DNA from: Nitrospirillum pindoramense
GTDB taxonomy: Bacteria > Pseudomonadota > Alphaproteobacteria > Azospirillales > Azospirillaceae
Reading direction: 5' to 3'
Length of the DNA: 64,000 bases
Assembly (NCBI RefSeq): GCF_007827955.1
Contig: NZ_VITR01000001.1
Coordinates: 62,001 to 126,000 of the forward strand
Under the pieces are notes generated by a model that was given only the letters and a program-made list of their open reading frames with translations, had not been told where the DNA came from and ran no database searches. Positions within the stretch are counted from its first letter, which is position 1, and the number at the start of each line of letters is the position of its first letter. The position numbers and the translations under genes were made by a program. Shown here piece by piece: positions 1 to 7,458 of this stretch.

Positions 1-20
1 GCGCAGTTGGAGGAGGCGCC

Positions 21-818
21 GTGACCGCCGAGGCCGTCCTCCTGGCCCCACCGGTGGAGGGCGACATCACGGAGGACAAGCTGCTGGATGGGCGGGTGCG
101 CCTGTTGCAGCCGGCGCAAGGATACCGCGCGGCCATCGATCCGGTGCTGCTGGCGGCGGCGACCCCCGCCGACGGAGGGGATCGCGTGCTGGATCTGGGC
201 TGCGGCGCTGGGGCCGCGACCTTTTGTCTGGCCGCCCGGCTGCCCGGCGTGCGGATCGCCGGGCTGGAGGTTCAGCCCGCGGCGGCGGATCTGGCCCGGC
301 GCAACGCGGATCTCAACGGCGTCGCCGCCCGCGTCCGCATCACCCTGGGCGATGCGGCCCAGGCGCCCGGCCATCTGCCACCCGGTTCCGATCCCGACCT
401 CCTGGCTGGACGCTTCGATCATGTGATGACCAACCCGCCCTTTTACCCGGGCGGGCGGCATACCCGATCCCCCCGCGCCGGCAAGGCGGTATCGCATGGC
501 GAGGGGACGGCGGATCTGGCCACCTGGATCGCGGCGGCCGCCCGGCTGCTGGCCCCACGCGGCACCCTCACCATGATCCACCGCGCCGACCGCGTGGACG
601 ATATCCTGGCGCGCCTGGCGGGCCGCTTCGGCGCCGTGGTGCTTTACCCCCTGTGGCCCCGCGCCGGTGCGGAGGCGCGGCGCGTCATCATCCGCGCCCG
701 CCTGGGCGCCCGGACCCCCGCCCGCCTGCTGCCCGGCCTGGTGCTGCACGGCGAGGGCGGGGGCTATACGCCGGCGGCCGACGCCGTGCTAAGGGGCGGC
801 GGCCCCCTGGACTTCTGA
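21..818 (+). CDS. TrmN6/YfiC-type tRNA adenine-N6 methyltransferase
   Basis: Predicted SAM-dependent N6-adenine methyltransferase of 265 residues. The E. coli member of this family methylates A37 of tRNA-Val; the substrate here is inferred. Seen: the N-terminal family signature LLDGRVRLLQPAQGYR (about 21-36), SAM-binding motif I VLDLGCGAGAATF (56-68) and the catalytic NPPF motif (138-141) that marks amino-group methyltransferases. The length fits the family. The start is GTG, chosen because GGAGGAGG lies just upstream and no better start follows. Stand-alone gene read toward rfbC, 55 bases away. Another substrate, such as a different tRNA or rRNA adenine, cannot be excluded. Confidence 0.82.
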   Translation: MTAEAVLLAPPVEGDITEDKLLDGRVRLLQPAQGYRAAIDPVLLAAATPADGGDRVLDLGCGAGAATFCLAARLPGVRIAGLEVQPAAADLARRNADLNGVAARVRITLGDAAQAPGHLPPGSDPDLLAGRFDHVMTNPPFYPGGRHTRSPRAGKAVSHGEGTADLATWIAAAARLLAPRGTLTMIHRADRVDDILARLAGRFGAVVLYPLWPRAGAEARRVIIRARLGARTPARLLPGLVLHGEGGGYTPAADAVLRGGGPLDF

Positions 819-873
819 TGGCGTCCGGCGTATCCCGGGCGCGCGGCACAACCGAAGACGATAGGACCCCAGC

Positions 874-1428
874 ATGGAAGTGAAGCGCCTGGACATCGAT
901 GGCCTGGTGATGGTGAAGCCCCGCCGCTTCGGCGACGACCGTGGCTGGTTCGTCGAAACCTGGAATGAGGAAAAGCACACCGCCGCCGGTATCGCGGGGC
1001 CCTTCGTCCAGGACAACCAGTCGCTGTCGCGCATTCAGGGCACGGTGCGCGGCCTGCACTTCCAGTTGGCGCCGGCGGCCCAGGGCAAGCTGGTGCGCGT
1101 CATCCGCGGGCGTATCCTGGACGTGGCGGTGGACCTGCGCCAGGGCTCCGCCACATACGGCCGCCACGTCGCCGCGGAGCTGGATGCGGAAGAGGGCTGG
1201 CAGCTCTGGGTGCCGGTGGGCTTCGCCCACGGGTTCTGCACCCTCGTCCCGGACACCGAAATTGCCTACAAGGTGACGGCGCCCTATAGCCCGGCCCATG
1301 ACCGCGGCCTGCTGTGGAACGACCCGGCGCTGGCCATCCAGTGGCCCGAGTTCGCCGGCGCCGTGCTGTCGGACAAGGACGGCAGGCAGCCGACCTTGGC
1401 GGAGATCGGCGCGCCCTTCCCGGTCTGA
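874..1428 (+). CDS. rfbC: dTDP-4-dehydrorhamnose 3,5-epimerase
   Basis: Cupin-fold epimerase that converts dTDP-4-keto-6-deoxyglucose to dTDP-4-keto-L-rhamnose in dTDP-L-rhamnose synthesis (cytoplasm). Seen: DDRGWFVETW (21-30), QDNQSLS, VRGLHFQ with the catalytic His at 62, and FAHGFCTL; 184 residues is the usual length. The partner genes rmlA, rmlB and rmlD are not in the window, so they lie elsewhere or upstream. The gene converges with a glycosyltransferase cluster that could use the rhamnose donor (inference). It ends six bases before the opposing glycosyltransferase stop, and a hairpin at that junction could stop transcription. Confidence 0.93.
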   Translation: MEVKRLDIDGLVMVKPRRFGDDRGWFVETWNEEKHTAAGIAGPFVQDNQSLSRIQGTVRGLHFQLAPAAQGKLVRVIRGRILDVAVDLRQGSATYGRHVAAELDAEEGWQLWVPVGFAHGFCTLVPDTEIAYKVTAPYSPAHDRGLLWNDPALAIQWPEFAGAVLSDKDGRQPTLAEIGAPFPV

Positions 1429-1433
1429 GGCCT

Positions 1434-2537
1434 TCAGGCCCTGGCCACGTGCGCCAGGGCCGCCCCCAGCCGGGGCCCCAGGACCGCCAAGTCATACTCC
1501 CGTGCCACCAGGTCGCGGCCGGCCGTGGCGAGGCGGTGGCGCAAATCCAGGTTGGATCGCACCGCTTCCAGGGCCTGGACCCAGCCTTCCGGGCTGTCGG
1601 CCCACAGGCCGGTGACGCCGTCGGCCACGATGCGCCGGTTCTCCCCCACCGGGCTGGCCACCACGGCCTTGCCGGCCGCCATGTACTGCAACAGCTTGAA
1701 GCCTGACTTGCCCTGCGCGAACGGCGTGTGGGGCAGCGGCATGATCCCGGCATCGATTCCGGCCAGGGCGGCGGCCTCGCCCGCCTCGCTCCACGCGATG
1801 AACTCCTCCGGCACACCGGGCAGGTTGACGGGGGCGCTGGCGATGGTCACCAGCGTCAGCGGGCCGCTGGCCGCCAGCGCCGCCAGGGGCCCGGCCAACG
1901 CCGCCAGATAGCGCGCGGAGGACGGGGTGCCGATCCAGCCCACGCGGAACCCGCCGGCGGGCGGCTCCGCCCGCGCGGCGGCCTGGTAGCGGGACAGGTC
2001 CACCGGCGTGGGCAGGCGCAGCAGGCGGCGGGCGCCGGCGGCATCCGCCCAGCCGGCCAGGGCCTCGTTGGCGACCACGGTCAGGGCCGCCCCCGCCACC
2101 AGCCGCTCCAGCTTTCGGCCCAGAAGCGCGCGCACCGGCCCCCTGCGATGGCCGGCATAGCGCAGGTGCCAGGCGTCGTCGAAGTCCAGAACATACGGGC
2201 GCCCCCGGAACGTCAGGCGTTCCGCGGCATCAGGCAGCCAGGGCAGGGCCTCCTTCTCTATCCACAGCAGATCGCCACGTCCGGCGCGGCCGAGGGCCGT
2301 CAACCGCTGTCGATAGCGTCCCATCAGGGCGCGGTTGTCCACCGATTGCCCGGCATACAGGCGCCGAAGATAGGCGTCGTCGAAGAATGGGGCGGTGGCG
2401 ACCTCCAGGCCCGCCGCCGCCACGTGGGGCAGCGGGTCGAAGAAGCGCAGCCGGCTGCTGGCCCCCAGCCGGTCATAGCGGGGCAAGGCCAGCACCCGCG
2501 CCGGGCGGGGCGGGGTGCGGAGCGGCGGGGATGCCAT
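1434..2537 (-). CDS. GT-B fold glycosyltransferase (family 1/4-like)
   Basis: Predicted cytoplasmic glycosyltransferase of 367 residues that moves a sugar from a nucleotide donor to an unknown acceptor. Seen: N-terminal ALPRYDRLGASSRLRFF, a middle block FRVGWIGTPSSARYL, and the C-terminal GT-B donor-site region FKLLQYMAAGKAVVASPVGE followed by VADGVTGLWA. The frame stays open further upstream, but ATG at 2537 fits the family N-terminus and lies 13 bases after the preceding stop; its ribosome site is weak, suggesting coupling to the gene before it. Last gene of a four- or five-gene minus-strand set with two TPR proteins and another glycosyltransferase, so a role in glycosylating a surface structure, perhaps the flagellum, is inferred. 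Confidence 0.8.
   Translation of the reverse strand: MASPPLRTPPRPARVLALPRYDRLGASSRLRFFDPLPHVAAAGLEVATAPFFDDAYLRRLYAGQSVDNRALMGRYRQRLTALGRAGRGDLLWIEKEALPWLPDAAERLTFRGRPYVLDFDDAWHLRYAGHRRGPVRALLGRKLERLVAGAALTVVANEALAGWADAAGARRLLRLPTPVDLSRYQAAARAEPPAGGFRVGWIGTPSSARYLAALAGPLAALAASGPLTLVTIASAPVNLPGVPEEFIAWSEAGEAAALAGIDAGIMPLPHTPFAQGKSGFKLLQYMAAGKAVVASPVGENRRIVADGVTGLWADSPEGWVQALEAVRSNLDLRHRLATAGRDLVAREYDLAVLGPRLGAALAHVARA
1437..1461. terminator. Hairpin at a convergent junction
   Basis: Perfect 9-bp inverted repeat (GGCCCTGGC / GCCAGGGCC) with a 7-base loop, just after the rfbC stop and inside the last codons of the opposing glycosyltransferase gene. There is no clear T-run, so termination is only plausible. 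Confidence 0.4.
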
Positions 2538-2550
2538 GGGGATGCCGGTC

Positions 2551-4107
2551 TCAGCCCTTGCGGGCGACGACCAGCAGGCGCTCGGTCCCACCGGGGATGG
2601 CGGGTGGCAGCGTCGTGCCCTCCAGCACAGCCAGGCCCGCCTGGCGCAGGGCGCCCTCCACATGGTCGCGGCGATGCAGATAGCGGCCGTTTTCCTTCAA
2701 TGCTACGGCAGGGGCCCATGGCTCAGCCGCGTCCAGAACCAGGACCAGCGTGCCGCCGGGCAGCAGCGCGTCGGCGGCGGCCGAGGCCAGCGGCCCCAGA
2801 TCGCCGACATGGTTGGCGATGTCGGTCGAGACGATCAGGTTGGCGTTGGCGGCTGAGCGCTCCAGCACCACGGCATGGTCGCCGTGAACCAACTGGTCAT
2901 AGAGGCCGCTCCGCGCCGCCGCCTGCACGGCGGTCGCGGATGGATGCACGCCCACCAGGTCGGTGGCGTAAGGCTTCAGCAGCGGGCCCAGGGCACCCAC
3001 GCCGCAATCGATCTCCAGCACCTGCAGGGTGCCGGCGGCAGGGCCGAGGTGCCGTGCCAAGGTGGCGGCCAGGGTGGGTGAGAGGGCGGCCGTGGCGGCG
3101 GCGACGGCCTGTTCCGTCAGCATGGCGGCCTGGGCGTCGTACATCTGTTCCAGATAGGCGGAATCTGCCCGGGGTGGTGGTGGCGCCAGGCCCAGCGCCG
3201 CCTCCGTATGGCGCAGGATGGGGGTGACGCCGGCCGTCCGCCAGGCGTCCACCAGCGATCGGGCGGCGGCGCCGTTGCCGGAAGCCTGCAGGGCGGCGGC
3301 GATCTGGGCGGCCTCCAACTCGGCGGAGATGGTGGTTTCCGGCCGATTCAGCGCCTGACGGATGGCGGTGGCCGCCTCGGCCAAATGGCCCAGGCCCCGC
3401 AGCGCGCCGGCGCGGCCGACGTGGGGGGCCACCTCGAACGGGCGCAGCGCGGCCAGGTGGTCGAACACGGCCAGCGCCTCCTGGTACTGCCCGGCCTCGT
3501 TCAACACCAAGCCCAGGTTGGAATGGGTTTGCGCCAGGTCCGGCTGGGCCTCGGCCGTGGCCCGCAGATAGTCCAGCGCCTCGTCCAGGCGGCCCAGGCG
3601 GCGCAGGACCAGGCCCAGGTTGGCGGCGGCCTCGACATAGGACGGCCGGGCCTCCAGCGCGTTGCGGTAGTGTTGTTCCGCGATGTCCAGGTGGCCGGCC
3701 TCCTGGAACAGCGTTGCCAGGTTGAAATAGGCCTCCGCCAGCATGGGCTCGCGTTCCAGCGCGTCCAGGTAATGGGTGGCGGCCTCGTGCCCCTGGCCCA
3801 GGCGCTGGCAGGCCGCGCCCAGGTTGAAGCGATGGATGGGGTTGTCCGGGTCCAGGGCCACCGCCATGCCATAGGCTGCCTTGGCGGACTCGTTGTCCTG
3901 CTGCCGTTCAAACGCCAGGCCCAGGTCGGCGCGTAGCGCGGCGTCGTCGGGGCGCAGGGCCACCGCCTGGCTCAGCAGCGAGACAGCCTGGGCCGCGTCG
4001 CCGCTTTCCAATGCCGCCAGGCCGTCGGCCTGCAGGATCAGGACGGCCGCGTCTTCCGGCGTGGCCGGCGTGCTGGTGGCGGGCGTGCTGTCGGTGTGGT
4101 CGGTCAT
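2551..4107 (-). CDS. TPR protein with C-terminal methyltransferase domain
   Basis: 518 residues. The N-terminal ~300 residues are tandem tetratricopeptide repeats (about eight, for example NPIHRFNLGAACQRLGQGHE and SYVEAAANLGLVLRRLGRLD). The C-terminal ~200 residues are a SAM-methyltransferase fold: motif I LEIDCGVGALGPLL, then YATDLVGVHPS and LLPGGTLVLVLD. Motif I has Asp where the family usually has Gly (GCG), so activity is likely but not certain. TPR-methyltransferase fusions of this sort occur with glycosyltransferases in alphaproteobacterial polysaccharide and flagellin-modification clusters. Start: ATG at 4107, preceded by GGCGGAGGAAGC, instead of the longer open frame to 4155. Confidence 0.8.
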   Translation of the reverse strand: MTDHTDSTPATSTPATPEDAAVLILQADGLAALESGDAAQAVSLLSQAVALRPDDAALRADLGLAFERQQDNESAKAAYGMAVALDPDNPIHRFNLGAACQRLGQGHEAATHYLDALEREPMLAEAYFNLATLFQEAGHLDIAEQHYRNALEARPSYVEAAANLGLVLRRLGRLDEALDYLRATAEAQPDLAQTHSNLGLVLNEAGQYQEALAVFDHLAALRPFEVAPHVGRAGALRGLGHLAEAATAIRQALNRPETTISAELEAAQIAAALQASGNGAAARSLVDAWRTAGVTPILRHTEAALGLAPPPPRADSAYLEQMYDAQAAMLTEQAVAAATAALSPTLAATLARHLGPAAGTLQVLEIDCGVGALGPLLKPYATDLVGVHPSATAVQAAARSGLYDQLVHGDHAVVLERSAANANLIVSTDIANHVGDLGPLASAAADALLPGGTLVLVLDAAEPWAPAVALKENGRYLHRRDHVEGALRQAGLAVLEGTTLPPAIPGGTERLLVVARKG

Positions 4108-4236
4108 GCTTCCTCCGCCGGCGGAACCAACGACACGGGCCCCGGCTCGCTTCATTTCATGGGGAGAGGATAGGGGGCGGCGGCGCCCGTGAACAGAGGC
4201 AAGATATGCCCACCGGCCGCCGATTCATCGGGCGAT

Positions 4237-5172
4237 TCAGGGATCTGCGATCGTCAGCAGCCCGTGGCGACTCAGAGCGTCACCGTGGCGCACGACGTGG
4301 TCGTGCAAAAGGTCCTTCTGCAATGCGCGCAGCGCCGGATTCTGCAGGATGCGGAAATAGCCGGCCAAGGCTTGCCCCTGCACCTCGACATGGCTTTTGT
4401 AGATATCCATGAACCAGTAGCGGCAGGATGTGCAATGAACCAGGCGGACTGTTCGTCCCCGCACCGTATAGCCGTCGCCTGCGGTGCGGATAAGGGGCAG
4501 CAGGTGATTTTGCGGCTGCCATTCCACCGGGTCCAGCAACAGCGCCCGGCCGGCGTAGCCCCAGTTGGGGCCGTGGATCAGCAGGGCCATGACGTTCTGT
4601 TCGAACAGGGGATGCGGCCGCAAACCCCGACTGCGCCGATCCCAGTCGACCAGCAGCGCCCGGGATCGGCATAGCCAGAAGCCGACGCTGATATAGGGGG
4701 CGGCCGGGTCGGCGCCGCTCTCGGCCAGCAGGGCGCGGAAAGGCGCCATCGTCGTGCCGCCCGCGTCCATGGCCGCCACGTCGGAAAGCGTCAACTCGTT
4801 GATGTCCGTGGTCAGCGCAATGTCGGCGCCGCTCGCCTCCAGGCGCTGCAGCAGATGGGCCATGATCGCGCCATCCAGGCCGACCGCCAGCATGTCGGCG
4901 TCTATCCAGCACAGCGCCTGCCAGGGCAGGTCGCCGACATAGTCCAGGATGGCGGCCTTCTTGGCGTAAGGATGCAGCGTTTCCGGCAAACCCTCGGGCC
5001 GGGGCAAAAGCTGCCCCCGGTCCGCCAGATAGGCTAGCTGCCCCGGGGCCAAGCCATAGTCGCAGACCATCAGCCGCGCCTGCGGCATTTGCCGGGCAAA
5101 GCTTTCCAGAAGCAGCAGGGTGGTGGCGAAATAACGCTCGTCGGCGCCAGTCACATAAAGAATGCCGCTCAT
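4237..5172 (-). CDS. Nucleotide-diphospho-sugar transferase (GT-A-like)
   Basis: 311 residues, predicted GT-A glycosyltransferase. Seen: N-terminus ILYVTGADERYFATTLLLL, typical of GT8-like transferases that process a series of acceptors, the metal-binding acidic motif in CWIDADML (DAD), and downstream FEQNVMALLIHG. Donor and acceptor are unknown. The start ATG at 5172 overlaps the TGA of the upstream TPR gene (ATGA), so translation is probably coupled; the open frame extends to 5592 but that part is antisense-like and overlaps the upstream gene. A 129-base gap separates it from the TPR-methyltransferase gene downstream. Confidence 0.72.
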   Translation of the reverse strand: MSGILYVTGADERYFATTLLLLESFARQMPQARLMVCDYGLAPGQLAYLADRGQLLPRPEGLPETLHPYAKKAAILDYVGDLPWQALCWIDADMLAVGLDGAIMAHLLQRLEASGADIALTTDINELTLSDVAAMDAGGTTMAPFRALLAESGADPAAPYISVGFWLCRSRALLVDWDRRSRGLRPHPLFEQNVMALLIHGPNWGYAGRALLLDPVEWQPQNHLLPLIRTAGDGYTVRGRTVRLVHCTSCRYWFMDIYKSHVEVQGQALAGYFRILQNPALRALQKDLLHDHVVRHGDALSRHGLLTIADP

Positions 5173-6806
5173 GACGAGGTTTCCAGATCCAGGCCCGGAA
5201 TCGGGGCTGCCGGCCACACGGCCCCGTGCACCAGGCGCAGGGATGGATACCAGGGGGTGCGCTCCCCCGTGGCTGGCCAGCGCCAATCCGCGTTCGTCGG
5301 CACCAGCACCACGCCGGGGCGGCCCAGGGCGCCGGCCAGATGGGCCAGCGGCCCGGCGGGCAGCGCCACGGCGTCCACGCCAGCCAGCGTGGCGGCCAGC
5401 CGGCCCCAGCCTTCCGGCTCGTCCGCGGGGGGCAGAGCCAGGGGCACGGCCGTCACGCCGGGAGGCAAGGGGGGCCGCATGGATGGCAGCGCGTCGGCGG
5501 GCACCCCTACGGCGGGCCCAGGGAAGGACGGGGCGGGTGTGTCGGCCGGAGCCGTCATGTAGGGACCGTGCCAGAAATCGTCCGCACTCCAAAGCGACAG
5601 CCGGTCAGGCAGTTCCTGCAGGGGCACCTGGAAATCGGCGTGCACGGTGTCCATTCCCCGTGTGGCGATGGTGACGCCGGCCAGCGCCTGCCCCCGCCCC
5701 GTGGGCAACAGGGCGGCCCAGCCGGGTGACACCTCCACGACCACCGTCACCCCCCGGTCGCGCAGGCGGGGCAGCAGGCGGGCCAAATGGGGCAGGGCGT
5801 CAGGCTCCACCTCATCCCAAACCAGGACACGGCGGCCGGACATGTCCTGATCCGCCCGTTCCCACAGGGGGATGGAGCCATGGAGGCGGCCGGCCATGGG
5901 AAGCATCCAGCGCCAAGACAGGTCGGCGAAGCCGTCCCGCCACGCGCCCAGGCGCAGACACGCCTCGGCATGGGCCAGCCGCGCCTCGGCGTGCGCCGGT
6001 TCAAGCGTCAGGGCTTGGGCGTACCGGGCGCGGGCGCCGGCAATGTCCCCCTGGCTTTGGAGAAACCTGCCCGACAGGAAGTGAAGCTCCGCGCTGGTCC
6101 CGCCAATCCGCTCCATGTCGGTCAGGGATAGGCGTATCAAGGCGCGCGCGGTCTCGTCCATCGGCGTGGTCATCAGCAATCGCGCGCGCAGGGCCAGGGC
6201 GGTGGCCTGGTCGTGGGCGTGGCTGGGATCCGTGGAGAGCGGCTCGTTCAGCAAGGACAAGGCTTCGGCCACCTGTCTCTGAGCCATCAGCATTTTGACA
6301 AGGTTCACCCGGGCGGGCAGGGCCTGGGGGAGCGTGGCGGGACTGGCAGACAGCAGGGCGCGATAGTGCCTTTTCGCCTCGGTCGCCGCGCGCACCAGCG
6401 CCAGGCCATCGGCCAGCATCAGACGGTCGGCCGGCCTCATCGGCAGGCCCAGGTCATCCATTTCCAGCAAGGCTTCCAACGCCTTGGCCTGGGCGCCCGC
6501 CCTGGAATGGGCGCCGGCCAAGGCGCTAAGCCCATTGCCCAGGTTGATGGCGATGTCAGGGACGGTGGCGGCCGCCGGCTGGGCATAGGCGCGACGGATC
6601 AGGGCCACGCCGGCAGCCAGCCGCGCCGGGTCGGGGGGCTTGGCGCCGCTTGCCCGCTGCAAGGTCAAAACGCCTGTCAGGTGAAGGGCGTCTATCTGGT
6701 CCGGAATATGGTCCAGGATGGCCGCGTACAAGGCTTCGGCATCATCCAGACGGCCTGCGGAGTGATGGGCCACGGCGGTGGCCAGTGTCTCAGATAATGA
6801 CGGCAA
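5169..6806 (-). CDS. TPR protein with degenerate GT9-like C-terminal domain
   Basis: 545 residues. Residues ~1-300 hold TPR-like helices (AVAHHSAGRLDDAEALYAAI near the start; LEPAHAEARLAHAEACLRLG near 280). The C-terminal part (DVSP-less RRVLVWDEVEPDALPHLARL, then VDAVALPAGPLAHLAGALGR and WRWPATGERTPWYPSLRL) follows the layout of TPR proteins ending in an ADP-heptose-transferase-like domain, in which the usual text is DTSVAHLAGALGRPVW. Here the acidic/serine residues of that motif are replaced by AGPLA, so catalysis is doubtful. Start is TTG at 6806, six bases after the stop of the motility-protein gene, with no clear ribosome site; coupling is likely. Its stop overlaps the next start. Confidence 0.7.
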   Translation of the reverse strand: MPSLSETLATAVAHHSAGRLDDAEALYAAILDHIPDQIDALHLTGVLTLQRASGAKPPDPARLAAGVALIRRAYAQPAAATVPDIAINLGNGLSALAGAHSRAGAQAKALEALLEMDDLGLPMRPADRLMLADGLALVRAATEAKRHYRALLSASPATLPQALPARVNLVKMLMAQRQVAEALSLLNEPLSTDPSHAHDQATALALRARLLMTTPMDETARALIRLSLTDMERIGGTSAELHFLSGRFLQSQGDIAGARARYAQALTLEPAHAEARLAHAEACLRLGAWRDGFADLSWRWMLPMAGRLHGSIPLWERADQDMSGRRVLVWDEVEPDALPHLARLLPRLRDRGVTVVVEVSPGWAALLPTGRGQALAGVTIATRGMDTVHADFQVPLQELPDRLSLWSADDFWHGPYMTAPADTPAPSFPGPAVGVPADALPSMRPPLPPGVTAVPLALPPADEPEGWGRLAATLAGVDAVALPAGPLAHLAGALGRPGVVLVPTNADWRWPATGERTPWYPSLRLVHGAVWPAAPIPGLDLETSS

Positions 6807-6812
6807 AGGGAA

Positions 6813-7004
6813 TCAGGCGCTGATATCGATCAACTGCCCGCGCCCATCGGTGGGGGCGGGGCCGGCGCTCTGCCCGGTCAGCAGTTCGGTCGCCACGGCG
6901 GACTGCGCGTCCGTGGTCTGCTTCAGGGCCTGCACCTGGAATTGCAGGCTGGCCTGCAACACATTGGCGGCGGTGGCCGCGGCGGCTTGGCTGTCGATCT
7001 GCAT
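6813..7004 (-). CDS. Small putative motility protein (YjfB-like)
   Basis: 63 residues, Ala/Gln-rich and helical (SQAAAATAANVLQASLQFQV), with a hydrophilic tail ending GQLIDISA. Size, composition and the C-terminal ID(I/V)-A ending resemble the short YjfB/putative motility protein family found beside flagellar genes; this is a family resemblance by eye. No signal peptide or TM segment. It heads the glycosyltransferase/TPR set, only six bases before the next gene, which is the main reason to link that set to the flagellum. Two hairpins separate it from the upstream gene, so it probably has its own promoter in 7005-7117. Confidence 0.6.
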   Translation of the reverse strand: MQIDSQAAAATAANVLQASLQFQVQALKQTTDAQSAVATELLTGQSAGPAPTDGRGQLIDISA

Positions 7005-7023
7005 CTGCGCTACTCCGGGGGCT

Positions 7024-7073
7024 GCGCCCGCTACGGGCGCGGCCGATCAGTCGCAGTATCGCTCCGATCGGCC
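7024..7073 (-). terminator. Tandem hairpins between minus-strand genes
   Basis: Two adjacent inverted repeats: GCGCCCG-CTA-CGGGCGC (7024-7040, perfect 7-bp stem) and GGCCGATC/GATCGGCC (7041-7073, 8-bp stem, 17-base loop). They lie 45-94 bases after the stop of the unknown gene at 7118-7441 and 20 bases before the motility-protein start. Either a terminator for the former or a 5' leader structure of the latter. Confidence 0.4.
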
Positions 7074-7117
7074 GGCCGCTCAAGGCATACAGTCGGCGCC
7101 CACCCGTGAAGATTCCG

Positions 7118-7441
7118 TTAGCTCAGCGAACTCATGATGCTGAAGCACAGCTGGTCCCCTTGGGCGTGCAGGGTCTTCAGCGCGTCCTTGGGCAGGGGGA
7201 TGCGCTTTTTCTGGCAGTAGGCCACGATCAACCGCGCCAGCAGGTAGGATTCCAGCTGCATCACCTCGCGCCCGCCGCCGGTGGGCAACTCGCTGGTCAG
7301 CTTCACCGTCGGAGGGGGGCCTTCGACCACCTGGATGCTCAGGATGCGGCGGCTGGCGTCGAACTCCTCTGGCGGCACGGTTTGGAAGACGAGCTTCAGC
7401 TCGTCGTTGGAGAAGATGATGTGCCGGATTTCCGTGATCAT
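7118..7441 (-). CDS. Conserved-looking small protein of unknown function
   Basis: 107 residues, soluble, no signal peptide. Begins ITEIRHIIFSNDELKLVFQT and has a mixed alpha/beta pattern, including LESYLLARLIVAYCQKKRIP near the middle. I do not recognise a family. Start ATG at 7441 is fixed by AAGGAAAC upstream; a longer frame to 7594 runs into the preceding regulator gene. It begins 17 bases after the sigma-54 regulator stop, so the two are almost certainly one transcript, and the product may act with or be needed for that regulator (inference). Codon use matches the neighbours. Confidence 0.7.
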   Translation of the reverse strand: MITEIRHIIFSNDELKLVFQTVPPEEFDASRRILSIQVVEGPPPTVKLTSELPTGGGREVMQLESYLLARLIVAYCQKKRIPLPKDALKTLHAQGDQLCFSIMSSLS

Positions 7442-7458
7442 GACCGTTTCCTTGGACG

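Noticed and set aside
1728-3227. 499-codon open frame on the plus strand
   Set aside because: Antisense to the glycosyltransferase and TPR-methyltransferase genes.
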